Shown piece by piece: positions 25,752-32,517 of a stretch of 32,517 nt of DNA. Location of the stretch: assembly GCA_945957295.1 (NCBI GenBank), contig CAMFLH010000021.1, positions 1 to 32,517 on the forward strand, given 5' to 3'. Source of the DNA: an uncultured Uliginosibacterium sp. GTDB lineage: Bacteria > Pseudomonadota > Gammaproteobacteria > Burkholderiales > Rhodocyclaceae. The notes below the pieces were generated by a model. It was not told the origin of the DNA, searched no databases, and saw only the letters and a list, made by a program, of their open reading frames with translations. Positions within the stretch are counted from its first letter, which is position 1; the number at the start of each line of letters is the position of its first letter. Made by a program: the position numbers and the translations under genes.

Positions 25752-26650
25752 GTTTGGTTTCCGTTGATGCGCGGCGTGGCGCCGCCCGCGTTACGCTCGG
25801 GCGGCAGCGCCGCCAACAGCACCTCGGTCTCGCGCCGCATGCGCCACTCGACGAAGGTTTTTGCCACGAGAGTGACGAGTGCCAGCAGGGCAAGGATGCT
25901 CGCAGCGGCAAACGCACCAATCGCGTTGTACTCGTTGTAGAGAATCTCCACGTGCAGCGGCAGTGTGTTCGTCTCGCCGCGGATATGGCCGGAGACCACG
26001 CTGACGGCGCCGAACTCACCCATCGCCCGGGCGTTCGCGAGAATCACGCCGTACAGCAGGCCCCACTTGATGTTGGGCAGCGTGACACGCCAGAACATCT
26101 GGAAACCGGAGGCGCCTAGCGACACAGCGGCCTCCTCTTCCTCCCTGCCCTGCGCCTGCATCAGCGGAATCAGTTCGCGCGCAATGTAAGGCACGGTGAT
26201 GAAGAGCGTCGCGATCACCATGCCGGGCACCGCGAAGATGATCTTGATGTCGCGCGCTGCGAGCCAGGGGCCGAACCAGCCTTGCGCCCCGAATATCAGG
26301 ATGAACAACAGGCCGGCGACGACCGGGCTCACCGCGAACGGCAGATCGATCAGCGTCGTCAGCAGGCTCTTGCCGCGGAAATCGAACTTCGCGATCGCCC
26401 ACGCCGTGGCCACGCCAAAGGCAATGTTCAGCGGCAGCACCGCCATCGCAATCAGAATGGTAAGTTGCGCCGCCTTAAGGGTATCCGGCTCCTTCAGGGC
26501 TTCGAGATAGGCGCCCCAACCCTTCGCGAGCGCCTCGCTGAACACCGCAGCCAACGGCAGCACGAGGAACAGGAAGAGGAAGATGAAAGCGATGCCGCAC
26601 AGCAGCCAGCGCACGCCGCGGGACTCGGTGTTGGCGATCCGGCCGCTCAT
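25748..26650 (-). CDS. cysW: Sulfate ABC transporter permease CysW
   Basis: Inner-membrane permease, 300 residues, with about six transmembrane helices beginning at [20 protein letters not shown]. The EAA loop that docks on CysA is [37 protein letters not shown] and [15 protein letters not shown] are conserved in CysW and separate it from CysT. It overlaps cysT (4 bp at 26647-26650) and cysA (4 bp at 25748-25751), so the membrane and ATPase subunits are translationally linked. The C-terminal tail after EWRMRRETE is unusually long and Pro/Asn-rich. Confidence 0.95.
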   Translation of the reverse strand: MSGRIANTESRGVRWLLCGIAFIFLFLFLVLPLAAVFSEALAKGWGAYLEALKEPDTLKAAQLTILIAMAVLPLNIAFGVATAWAIAKFDFRGKSLLTTLIDLPFAVSPVVAGLLFILIFGAQGWFGPWLAARDIKIIFAVPGMVIATLFITVPYIARELIPLMQAQGREEEEAAVSLGASGFQMFWRVTLPNIKWGLLYGVILANARAMGEFGAVSVVSGHIRGETNTLPLHVEILYNEYNAIGAFAAASILALLALVTLVAKTFVEWRMRRETEVLLAALPPERNAGGATPRINGNQT

Positions 26651-27531
26651 GCGCCCGCCCCTTCCACGCGCGCCCCCGGCGCCAAGGCCTCGACCGGGCT
26701 ACGCCCGCTATGCCGGTTTGCCGCCCACCACTGCAGCAGGTTGATCGACAGCAGCAGCACGAAGGAAATCACCAGCATCACCACCGCCAGCACCGTTGCA
26801 CCGACCAGGTCGTACTGCTCGAGCTTGGAGATGATCAGCAGCGGCGTGATCTCCGACACCATCGGCATGTTGCCGGCGATGAAGATCACCGAGCCGTACT
26901 CGCCAACCGCGCGAGAGAACGCCAGCGCGAATCCGGTCAGCCACGCGGGGAAGAGCTGAGGCAATACCACGCGCCATAGCGTCTGCGCGCGGCTCGCACC
27001 GAGCGTGGCGGCAGCCTCTTCGACCTCCGGTTCGATGTCCTCGATCACTGGCTGCAGCGTACGTACGACGAAGGGCAAGGTCACGAAGGTCAGCGCCACC
27101 ATGATGCCCATCGGCGTGAAGGCCACCTTGATACCGAGCGGTTCGATCAATTGCCCGAGCCAGCCATTGCCCGCATACAGCGTGGTCAGCGTGATGCCGG
27201 CCACCGCCGTCGGCAGCGCGAAAGGCAGGTCGACCAGCGCATCGACAAAGCGCTTGCCAGGAAAGGGGTAACGCACCAGCACCCAGGCGACGATCAGGCC
27301 GAACACCGCGTTGATCAGCGCCGCCACCAGTGAGGCGCCGAAGGTCACGCGGTAGGCCGCCAGCGCGCGTTCGTTGGTCGCTACCGACCAGAAGTCCGCC
27401 GGGCTCAACGCCGTGCTCTTCGCGATCAGGGCGCCGAGCGGAATCAGCACCAGCAGCGAGAGATAGGTGATCGCGTAGCCAAGCGAAAGCCGGAAGCCTG
27501 GCAACACGTTGTGTGAGAGTTTGCTGCTCAT
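26647..27531 (-). CDS. cysT: Sulfate ABC transporter permease CysT
   Basis: Second permease subunit (CysT, also called CysU), 294 residues, starting MSSKLSHNVLPGFRLSLGY, a family-typical N-terminus. It has about six transmembrane helices. The EAA loop EEAAATLGASRAQTLWRVV couples to CysA. Conserved GFALAFSRAVGEYGSVIFIAGN and SEITPLLIISKLEQYD follow. The C-terminal tail (about 265-294) is longer than the membrane core and low in complexity. It lies 44 bp downstream of sbp, with a hairpin in the gap that may lower permease expression relative to the binding protein. Confidence 0.95.
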   Translation of the reverse strand: MSSKLSHNVLPGFRLSLGYAITYLSLLVLIPLGALIAKSTALSPADFWSVATNERALAAYRVTFGASLVAALINAVFGLIVAWVLVRYPFPGKRFVDALVDLPFALPTAVAGITLTTLYAGNGWLGQLIEPLGIKVAFTPMGIMVALTFVTLPFVVRTLQPVIEDIEPEVEEAAATLGASRAQTLWRVVLPQLFPAWLTGFALAFSRAVGEYGSVIFIAGNMPMVSEITPLLIISKLEQYDLVGATVLAVVMLVISFVLLLSINLLQWWAANRHSGRSPVEALAPGARVEGAGA

Positions 27532-27540
27532 GAAGCACCT

Positions 27541-27568
27541 TGGCGCCGCAGATCGCTCCGGGGCGCCA
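27541..27568 (-). repeat. Intercistronic hairpin between sbp and cysT
   Basis: A perfect 7-bp inverted repeat TGGCGCC (27541-27547) and GGCGCCA (27562-27568) with a 14-nt loop fills the 44-bp gap between sbp and cysT. It has no T-tract, so partial termination or mRNA 3' protection is more likely than full termination. Confidence 0.55.
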
Positions 27569-27575
27569 GATCCGA

Positions 27576-28565
27576 TTATTTGTTGACGTACAGCTGGTCG
27601 AAGCTGCCGCCATCCTTGAAGTGCGTCGTAGCCGCCTTGGTCCAGCCGCCAAAAACCTCATCTACCGTGAAGGTCTTGATCACCGGGAACTGGGCGGCGT
27701 ACTTCTTCAGCACCACCGGGTCACGCGGGCGCAGGTAGTTCTGCGCGGCGTTCTCCTGCCCCGCGGGCGACCACAGGTACTCGAGGTAGGCCTGCGCCTG
27801 CTTGCGGGTGTTGCGCTTGTCGACCGTCTTATCCACCAGTGCGACCGGGAATTCGGCGAGGATGGATTCGCTCGGGTACACCACCTCGAACTCGCCACGG
27901 CCGAATTCCTTGGCGATCAGCTCGGCTTCGGATTCGAAGGTCAGCAGCACATCACCCAGCCGGCGCTGCATGAAGGTCGTCGTCGCATCGCGACCGCCGG
28001 AAGCAAACAAGGGCGCATTGCGCAGCAGCGCCGCCACGTAGCCTTTTGCGCTGGCCTCGGTCGCACCCGGCTGACGCTGCGCCCAACCCCAGGCGGCAAG
28101 GTAGCTGTAGCGGCCGTTCCCAGTGTTCTTCGGGTGCGGCAGGATCACGCTGATGCCGCTCTTGGCCAGATCAGGCCAGTTGCGGATCTGCTTCGGATTG
28201 CCTTTGCGCACGATGAAAACCATCGTCGAGGTGTAGGGCGAAGCGTTGTTCGGGAACTTCTTCGCCCAGTCGCCGGCGACCAAGCCCTTGTCGGCGAGGA
28301 ACTGGATGTCGGTCGCCTGATTCATCGTGACGACATCGGCCTCCAGCCCATCGGCCACCGCGCGCACCTGTTTCGTGGAGCCGGCGTGCGACTGTTTGAG
28401 TTCCAGCGTTTCGCCGGTTTTCGCCTTCCATGCGGCGGCGAACAGCGGGTTGTAGTCCTTGTAGAAGTCGCGCGCGACGTCGTACGAGACGTTTAGCAGA
28501 GAGGTCTGTGCTTGAGCGCCGAACGCGGCGAGCGCGAGCGCCGCGGTGAAAAGCGTGCGTTTCAT
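27576..28565 (-). CDS. sbp: Sulfate ABC transporter substrate-binding protein
   Basis: Periplasmic sulfate-binding protein, 329 residues, first gene of the cys transport operon. Signal peptide MKRTLFTAALALAAFGAQA at about 1-19. The family start LLNVSYDVARDFYKDYN follows, then HAGSTKQVRAVADGLEADVV, ILPHPKNTGNGRYSYLAAWGW and TFESEAELIAKEFG. It resembles Sbp/CysP; the two cannot be separated safely by eye. An inverted repeat resembling a LysR-type (CysB-like) site lies about 75-95 bp upstream. No cysB or cysP-type second binding protein is in the window. Confidence 0.95.
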   Translation of the reverse strand: MKRTLFTAALALAAFGAQAQTSLLNVSYDVARDFYKDYNPLFAAAWKAKTGETLELKQSHAGSTKQVRAVADGLEADVVTMNQATDIQFLADKGLVAGDWAKKFPNNASPYTSTMVFIVRKGNPKQIRNWPDLAKSGISVILPHPKNTGNGRYSYLAAWGWAQRQPGATEASAKGYVAALLRNAPLFASGGRDATTTFMQRRLGDVLLTFESEAELIAKEFGRGEFEVVYPSESILAEFPVALVDKTVDKRNTRKQAQAYLEYLWSPAGQENAAQNYLRPRDPVVLKKYAAQFPVIKTFTVDEVFGGWTKAATTHFKDGGSFDQLYVNK

Positions 28566-28640
28566 TGTCGGATTCGATCAGCGATGCGAGGCCGCCATTC
28601 TCGGCGAACGCTTTAGACCGACAAACCACTTAAAACATAT

Positions 28641-28660
28641 TTCAAAAGAGAGAATTTGAA
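28641..28660 (-). promoter_or_regulatory. LysR-type (possibly CysB) site upstream of sbp
   Basis: A perfect inverted repeat TTCAAA (28641-28646) and TTTGAA (28655-28660), spaced by 8 bp in an AT-rich stretch, lies 75-95 bp before the sbp start. Its form fits a LysR-family T-N11-A site, and CysB is the expected activator of sulfate transport genes. The regulator assignment is inference. Confidence 0.45.
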
Positions 28661-28664
28661 TAAG

Positions 28665-28707
28665 GCGGGCTGCGCGCTCACATCGCCGCGCCGCGTCAGC
28701 AGCCCGC
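28665..28707 (-). terminator. Possible terminator after the PilJ-domain gene
   Basis: A 9-bp perfect stem GCGGGCTGC (28665-28673) and GCAGCCCGC (28699-28707) with a 25-nt GC-rich loop lies just after the stop at 28712. On the minus strand it is followed by CTTATTC, a weak T-rich tail. Confidence 0.4.
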
Positions 28708-28711
28708 GTGC

Positions 28712-29473
28712 TCAACCGAGGTGTTCGCAGAAGCTATCCAGCAGTTCGCGCTCGCGCTCGGCAAGGTTGGCGGCCTGGGTGGTCGCCTTCAGATCGTCCT
28801 TGGACGCGAGCGCCTGATCGAGGAAGGCCCACTGCTGGCGCGCCAGCTGCAGATCGCCCTTCGCGGCGTCCGGCAAACCCGCGTCGGCGTTCAGCGCGTC
28901 GAGTCGTGCCGAGAAGGTCTTGCGCATCTGATCCAACTGCAGCGAAGCGTCGGGCGTTGCCTGGCTCCACTGGCGCATCAACGCAACGCGGGCCATGCGC
29001 TGCGTCAGCATGCGCGCCTCGCTTGCATCGATGAGGCGACGCGCCTCGTCACCCGCCTGAGCCTTTGCGAGCTGTGCCACGAGCTTCAAGCCCTGCTCGC
29101 TCAGATCCTGCGCCAGTGACGCGACGCGCCGTACGCCATCAGGCGCCGGTTTGGCGCCCCACGCCATGCGATAGACGCGCCAGCGCTGCTCGATCAACAG
29201 CATCAGCTCACCATGCACGCTGCGGGAAAGCGCGGCGAACAGCTGATCGAAGGCCCGCGTCGATTCCTGCAAGTGCAAGCCAGCGCGCTGCGTATCGATG
29301 CCCACGCCCATCTGCATCCAGTACTTGCCGATGCGCTCGGCGTGCATCGCGAGTTGCCCCGCCTGATTGGTCTGCACACGGGGTGAGACCTGCGGCGCAG
29401 CCTTCTTGGCCGCCAGCGCCGGGCCGGCAACAACGGCAGAAACGCCCAACAGCAGGAAGTTGCGTCGAAGCAT
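28712..29473 (-). CDS. Exported protein with PilJ-type (methyl-accepting transducer N-terminal) domains
   Basis: A 253-residue protein beginning MLRRNFLLLGVSAVVAG, a twin-arginine-like RRNFL signal with cleavage probably after PALA. Two segments resemble the PilJ/NarX-type sensor domain: NQAGQLAMHAERIGKYW near residue 35 and ASEARMLTQRMARVALMRQ near residue 155, each followed by a long helix. There is no transmembrane helix after the signal and no kinase, methyl-accepting or effector domain, so any signalling would need a partner. The start at 29473 has GAGGGG at ideal spacing; the longer frame reads through the end of tldD. It is 35 bp downstream of tldD on the same strand. Confidence 0.82.
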   Translation of the reverse strand: MLRRNFLLLGVSAVVAGPALAAKKAAPQVSPRVQTNQAGQLAMHAERIGKYWMQMGVGIDTQRAGLHLQESTRAFDQLFAALSRSVHGELMLLIEQRWRVYRMAWGAKPAPDGVRRVASLAQDLSEQGLKLVAQLAKAQAGDEARRLIDASEARMLTQRMARVALMRQWSQATPDASLQLDQMRKTFSARLDALNADAGLPDAAKGDLQLARQQWAFLDQALASKDDLKATTQAANLAERERELLDSFCEHLG

Positions 29474-29508
29474 GAATATCCCCTCTTCGCTCTCGTCGCG
29501 CCAAGTGC

Positions 29509-30960
29509 TCAGGCGGTGCCGCCGACGGTCAGCCCATCGAGCCGGATCGTCGGCTGACCGACGCCGACCGGGACACTTTGCCCTTCCTTGCCGCAGGTGC
29601 CGACACCCGGGTCCAGCGCCAGATCGTTGCCGATCATCGACACCCGCGTCAGCGCGTCGGGGCCATTGCCGATCAGCGTTGCACCCTTGACCGGATAGGC
29701 CAGCTTGCCGTTCTCGATCATCCACGCCTCAGCGGCGGAGAAGACGAATTTGCCTGAGGTGATATCGACCTGGCCACCGCCGAAATTCACGGCGTAGAGC
29801 CCGCGATCTACCGATGCGATGATCTCCTGTGGATCATGCTGGCCGGCCAGCATGATGGTGTTGGTCATGCGCGGCAGCGGCAGGTGCGAGAAGGATTCGC
29901 GGCGGCCGTTTCCGGTGGGCGCCACGCCCATCAGGCGCGCGTTGGTCATGTCCTGCATGTAGCCGGTGAGGATGCCGTCTTCGATCAGCACGGTGCGCTG
30001 GGTCGGGTTGCCTTCATCGTCCACCGTCAGCGATCCGCGACGGCCCGGCAGGGTGCCGTCATCCACCACGGTAACGCCTTTCGCTGCAACCCGCTCGCCG
30101 ATGCGGCCGGCAAATGCGGAGCTACCCTTGCGGTTGAAGTCGCCTTCGAGGCCGTGGCCGATCGCCTCGTGCAGCAGGATGCCGGGCCAGCCGTTGCCCA
30201 GCACCACTGTCATCATGCCGGCTGGCGCAGGCCGCGCCGCGAGGTTGGTGCTGGCCTGATGCACTGCCTTCTGCGCGAAATCGCGCAGCACTTCATCGGT
30301 GAACGCGGCGTAATCGTGACGGCCGCCACCGCCAGCGGAGCCCTGCTCACGGCGCCCGCCCTCTTCCATGATCACCACCACCGACAGGCGCGACAGCGGC
30401 CGCACGTCGGCCGCCATGTGGCCATCGGCGCGCGCCACCATGACCACTTCCCAGGTTGCCGCGAGCGAGGCCATCACCTGAGTCACGCGCGGGTCGAGGC
30501 CGCGCGCGATCTGCTCGATGCGTTCGAGCAGGCGCACCTTCTCGGCATCGGGGAGCGACCCGATCGGATCGTGTGCGGGGTATAGCGCCGCCCGCTGTTT
30601 GGCTGCACGCACCGGCACCACCGCAGTCGCGCCAGCGGCGGCGATCGCACGCGTGGTCTTCGCCGCGGCTTCAAGCGCGGCGACGCTGATATCGTCGGAG
30701 TAGGCGAAGGCGGTTTTTTCACCGCTCACCGCGCGCACGCCAACACCTTGCTCGATATTGAAGCTGCCCGATTTGACGATGCCTTCCTCCAGGCTCCAGC
30801 CCTCGGCGCGCTGGTACTGGAAGTACAGGTCGGCATAGTCGAGGCGGTGCGCCATCAGCGTGCCGAAGCAGCGTTCGATCGAGGCGAGGTTCAGGCGCCC
30901 CGGCGCCAATAGCAAGCGCTCGGCGGTATCCAGAGCGCGCTCGGTTGTCATCGTTGTCAT
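29509..30960 (-). CDS. tldD: Metalloprotease TldD
   Basis: Subunit of the TldD/TldE (PmbA) peptidase that matures microcins and degrades unfolded peptides; 483 residues, the family length. The zinc motif LLHEAIGHGLEGD gives His264, Glu265 and His269 (HExxxH). Family blocks: EEGIVKSGSFNIEQGVGVR, MTVVLGNGWPGILL, GSLTVDDEGNPTQRTVLIE and DPGVGTCGKEGQSVPVGVG near the C-terminus. The partner TldE is not in the window and usually lies elsewhere. The start at 30960 (or 30951) follows GGAA. It is 10 bp downstream of the nitrilase gene in the yhdP-nit-tldD order common in proteobacteria. Confidence 0.96.
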   Translation of the reverse strand: MTTMTTERALDTAERLLLAPGRLNLASIERCFGTLMAHRLDYADLYFQYQRAEGWSLEEGIVKSGSFNIEQGVGVRAVSGEKTAFAYSDDISVAALEAAAKTTRAIAAAGATAVVPVRAAKQRAALYPAHDPIGSLPDAEKVRLLERIEQIARGLDPRVTQVMASLAATWEVVMVARADGHMAADVRPLSRLSVVVIMEEGGRREQGSAGGGGRHDYAAFTDEVLRDFAQKAVHQASTNLAARPAPAGMMTVVLGNGWPGILLHEAIGHGLEGDFNRKGSSAFAGRIGERVAAKGVTVVDDGTLPGRRGSLTVDDEGNPTQRTVLIEDGILTGYMQDMTNARLMGVAPTGNGRRESFSHLPLPRMTNTIMLAGQHDPQEIIASVDRGLYAVNFGGGQVDITSGKFVFSAAEAWMIENGKLAYPVKGATLIGNGPDALTRVSMIGNDLALDPGVGTCGKEGQSVPVGVGQPTIRLDGLTVGGTA

Positions 30961-30970
30961 GTCGTTCCAG

Positions 30971-31777
30971 TCAAAGTCGGCGGTGCTGCAAGGCCGGTAG
31001 GCTCTCGCGCAGCGTGCGCTGATGTTCGGTATCGATATCGCCGAGGACCACGCCGGCACCCCGCGGCAGGTGTGCCACGACTGCGCCCCACGGGTCGATC
31101 AGCATGCTGTCGCCCCAGGTACGGCGGCCACCAGGGTGCTCGCCGCCTTGTGCGCTCGCGAGCACGTAGCAGAGGTTCTCTACCGCGCGTGCGCGCAGCA
31201 GCACTTCCCAGTGCGCGCGGCCGGTGGTTTCAGTGAATGCGGCAGGCAACACGATCAAAGCCAAATCGCCCATCGCGCGGAAAAGTTCGGGGAAGCGCAG
31301 GTCGTAGCAGACGGCAAGCCCGACACGGCCAAACGGCGCGTCGAATGTCACCACCTCGGCGCCGGGCTCGATCGTGCGCGATTCGTCATAGGCTTCGGCG
31401 CCCTTGCGGAAGCCGAACAAGTGCAGTTTGTCGTAACGCGCTACGCGGTGGCCGGTGTCGTCATACACGAGGATCGCGTTGCGCACCTTGTCGTCCGCCT
31501 CCGCAGTCAGCGGAATCGTGCCGCCGACAAGCCACACACGGTGGCGCGCCGCCGTCTCGGCCAGAAAGCGCTGCAGCGGGCCATCGCCATCGGGTTCGCG
31601 CAACGCGAGCTTGGCGGTCTCGTCGGGCGAGATCAGCGCGAAGTATTCCGGCAGCACAACCAGCTGGGCACCGCCAGCCGCCGCCTCGGCGATCAGGCGC
31701 TCGGCCTCCTGCAGGTTGGCCGCGACATCAGGGCCGGACACCATCTGCACTGCGGCAACACGGTATGCCTCGCTCAC
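30971..31777 (-). CDS. Carbon-nitrogen hydrolase (Nit1-type, probable deaminated-glutathione amidase)
   Basis: Nitrilase-superfamily amidase of 268 residues. The catalytic triad is visible: Glu44 in VVLPEYF, Lys117 in YDKLHLFGF, and Cys157 in VGLAVCYDLRFPELFRAMG. DKLHLFGF and LRFPELFRAMG match the Nit1/NitA branch that hydrolyses deaminated glutathione, a metabolite-repair reaction; that substrate is inferred from family. No signal peptide, so cytoplasmic. It overlaps the yhdP stop by 4 bp (31774-31777) and precedes tldD by 10 bp, so the three are cotranscribed. Confidence 0.93.
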   Translation of the reverse strand: MSEAYRVAAVQMVSGPDVAANLQEAERLIAEAAAGGAQLVVLPEYFALISPDETAKLALREPDGDGPLQRFLAETAARHRVWLVGGTIPLTAEADDKVRNAILVYDDTGHRVARYDKLHLFGFRKGAEAYDESRTIEPGAEVVTFDAPFGRVGLAVCYDLRFPELFRAMGDLALIVLPAAFTETTGRAHWEVLLRARAVENLCYVLASAQGGEHPGGRRTWGDSMLIDPWGAVVAHLPRGAGVVLGDIDTEHQRTLRESLPALQHRRL

Positions 31778-32517
31778 TGCTCACCTCCGTTGTTGTCGGC
31801 GTGTGCGGCACCACCCGAGAGCTTGCGCACACGCGGTTCGTCCCAGCTGCCGTCCACGGCGTATTCGTAGGTAAATATCTTTTCGATCGGATCGCGCAAC
31901 ACCTTCTGCGCAAGATACGCCACCAGCCCAACAGCGGGGTTGAGCGTGCCGATCGCCGGCCCCAGCGCCGCCCCCAGCGCCACGGTTTCGGACAGCGTCG
32001 GCTGCACCTCGACGTTCAAGCGTTGCGTCTCGGCAGTCAGGTCAACGCTGCCACGCATAGCCACGCGCGCCGCGGGCCCGCGGATCGCGAGATCCTCGGT
32101 GCGCATCACACCGCGGCTGATTTTCATGCTACCGGAAACGCTGTCGAAGGCGAATCCTTCGGAAAACACATCGCGGAAATCCAGCGTAGCCCGCCGCGGC
32201 AAAGCCTGGAGGCTGAACACACCGAGCAGACGCCCCATGCCCGGATCGATCTTGCTGAACTGGCCCGATTCAGCCTTGATATCAAAACCGCCGGACAGCG
32301 ACGCCAGCTGCGGCGATTCCGGCGGTCCCTGCCAATCGAGGAAGCCCTTGGCCGTGACCTCGCCGCGCCGCAGCAGTCCCGCGTGCCCCAGCCGGCCGAG
32401 CAGCGCGCCGGCATCGCGCGCATCGAGCTCGAAGCGCACGCGCGTGCGGCCGTCGATATAGGCGCCGGTCATCGACACCTTGCCGTCGTCATTGCTGAGC
32501 AACAGCTCGTCGAGCAG
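31774..32517 (-). CDS. yhdP: YhdP/AsmA-like envelope protein, C-terminal part
   Basis: The C-terminal 247 or so residues of a very large protein whose 5' part is beyond the window; the frame is open to the last base. YhdP is an AsmA-like bridge of the inner membrane and periplasm that helps move phospholipids to the outer membrane. Visible family segments are GGFDIKAESGQFSKIDPG, GRLLGVFSLQALPRR, FDSVSGSMKISRGV and the final VGLVAYLAQKVLRDPIEKIFTYEY, conserved at the end of YhdP. The last residues (HADNNGGEQ) overlap the nitrilase start. Gene order yhdP-nit-tldD supports the call. Confidence 0.93.
   Translation of the reverse strand: MLDELLLSNDDGKVSMTGAYIDGRTRVRFELDARDAGALLGRLGHAGLLRRGEVTAKGFLDWQGPPESPQLASLSGGFDIKAESGQFSKIDPGMGRLLGVFSLQALPRRATLDFRDVFSEGFAFDSVSGSMKISRGVMRTEDLAIRGPAARVAMRGSVDLTAETQRLNVEVQPTLSETVALGAALGPAIGTLNPAVGLVAYLAQKVLRDPIEKIFTYEYAVDGSWDEPRVRKLSGGAAHADNNGGEQ

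Noticed and set aside
24609-25940. 443-residue plus-strand reading frame opposite cysA
   Set aside because: The opposite strand encodes a complete ABC ATPase with all motifs; this frame is His/Arg/Gln-rich without features.

Overview
The window reads as ordinary chromosome from a GC-rich betaproteobacterium, most likely of the Rhodocyclales type (Azoarcus/Thauera/Zoogloea relatives). This rests on gene content and order: a gspG-N secretion operon, clpS-clpA, isocitrate lyase, yhdP-nitrilase-tldD, an sbp-cysT-cysW-cysA operon and a PEP-CTERM protein. It is an inference, since there is no rRNA here. I found no tRNA or rRNA gene, CRISPR array, insertion sequence, phage gene or recognisable defence system. 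The coding strand alternates in blocks and intergenic gaps are short.

Layout. 1-5270 (+): the distal part of a type II secretion operon, gspG (cut by the window edge), H, I, J, K, L, M and N, mostly joined by 4-bp ATGA/GTGA overlaps. 5283-6639 (-): a secreted DUF192 protein, an RluE-like rRNA pseudouridine synthase and a cold-shock protein. 7015-9610 (+): clpS-clpA, the N-degron adaptor and its AAA+ unfoldase. 9719-11816 (+): an RraA-family protein, then isocitrate lyase behind a clear promoter and a palindromic operator. 12012-17055 (-): a small secreted protein, a two-domain M16 protease, TusA and a BepA-like M48 metalloprotease. 17159-19656 (+): moaC, then a CYTH-CHAD protein overlapping a SixA-like phosphohistidine phosphatase. 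19788-20867 (-): DAHP synthase. 20992-23411 (+): a radical SAM protein and a lipoprotein-like alpha/beta hydrolase. 23433-24458 (-): a GDSL esterase with a PEP-CTERM anchor. 24690-28565 (-): the sulfate ABC transporter. 28712-32517 (-): a PilJ-domain protein with a Tat-like signal, tldD, a nitrilase-family amidase and the 3' part of yhdP.

How they fit together. Envelope and secretion functions dominate: T2SS, BepA, M16, YhdP, DUF192, a lipase-like lipoprotein and the PEP-CTERM esterase. The rest is central metabolism and housekeeping: glyoxylate shunt, aromatic amino acid entry, sulfate uptake, molybdenum cofactor, sulfur relay and proteolysis. I see no convincing wholly new system. The least explained items are the coupled CYTH-CHAD/SixA pair, the orphan Tat/PilJ protein beside tldD, the lipase with a Ca-loop-like motif facing the PEP-CTERM esterase, several hairpins that enclose stop codons without a T-tract, and dyad elements upstream of aceA, sbp and the esterase gene.
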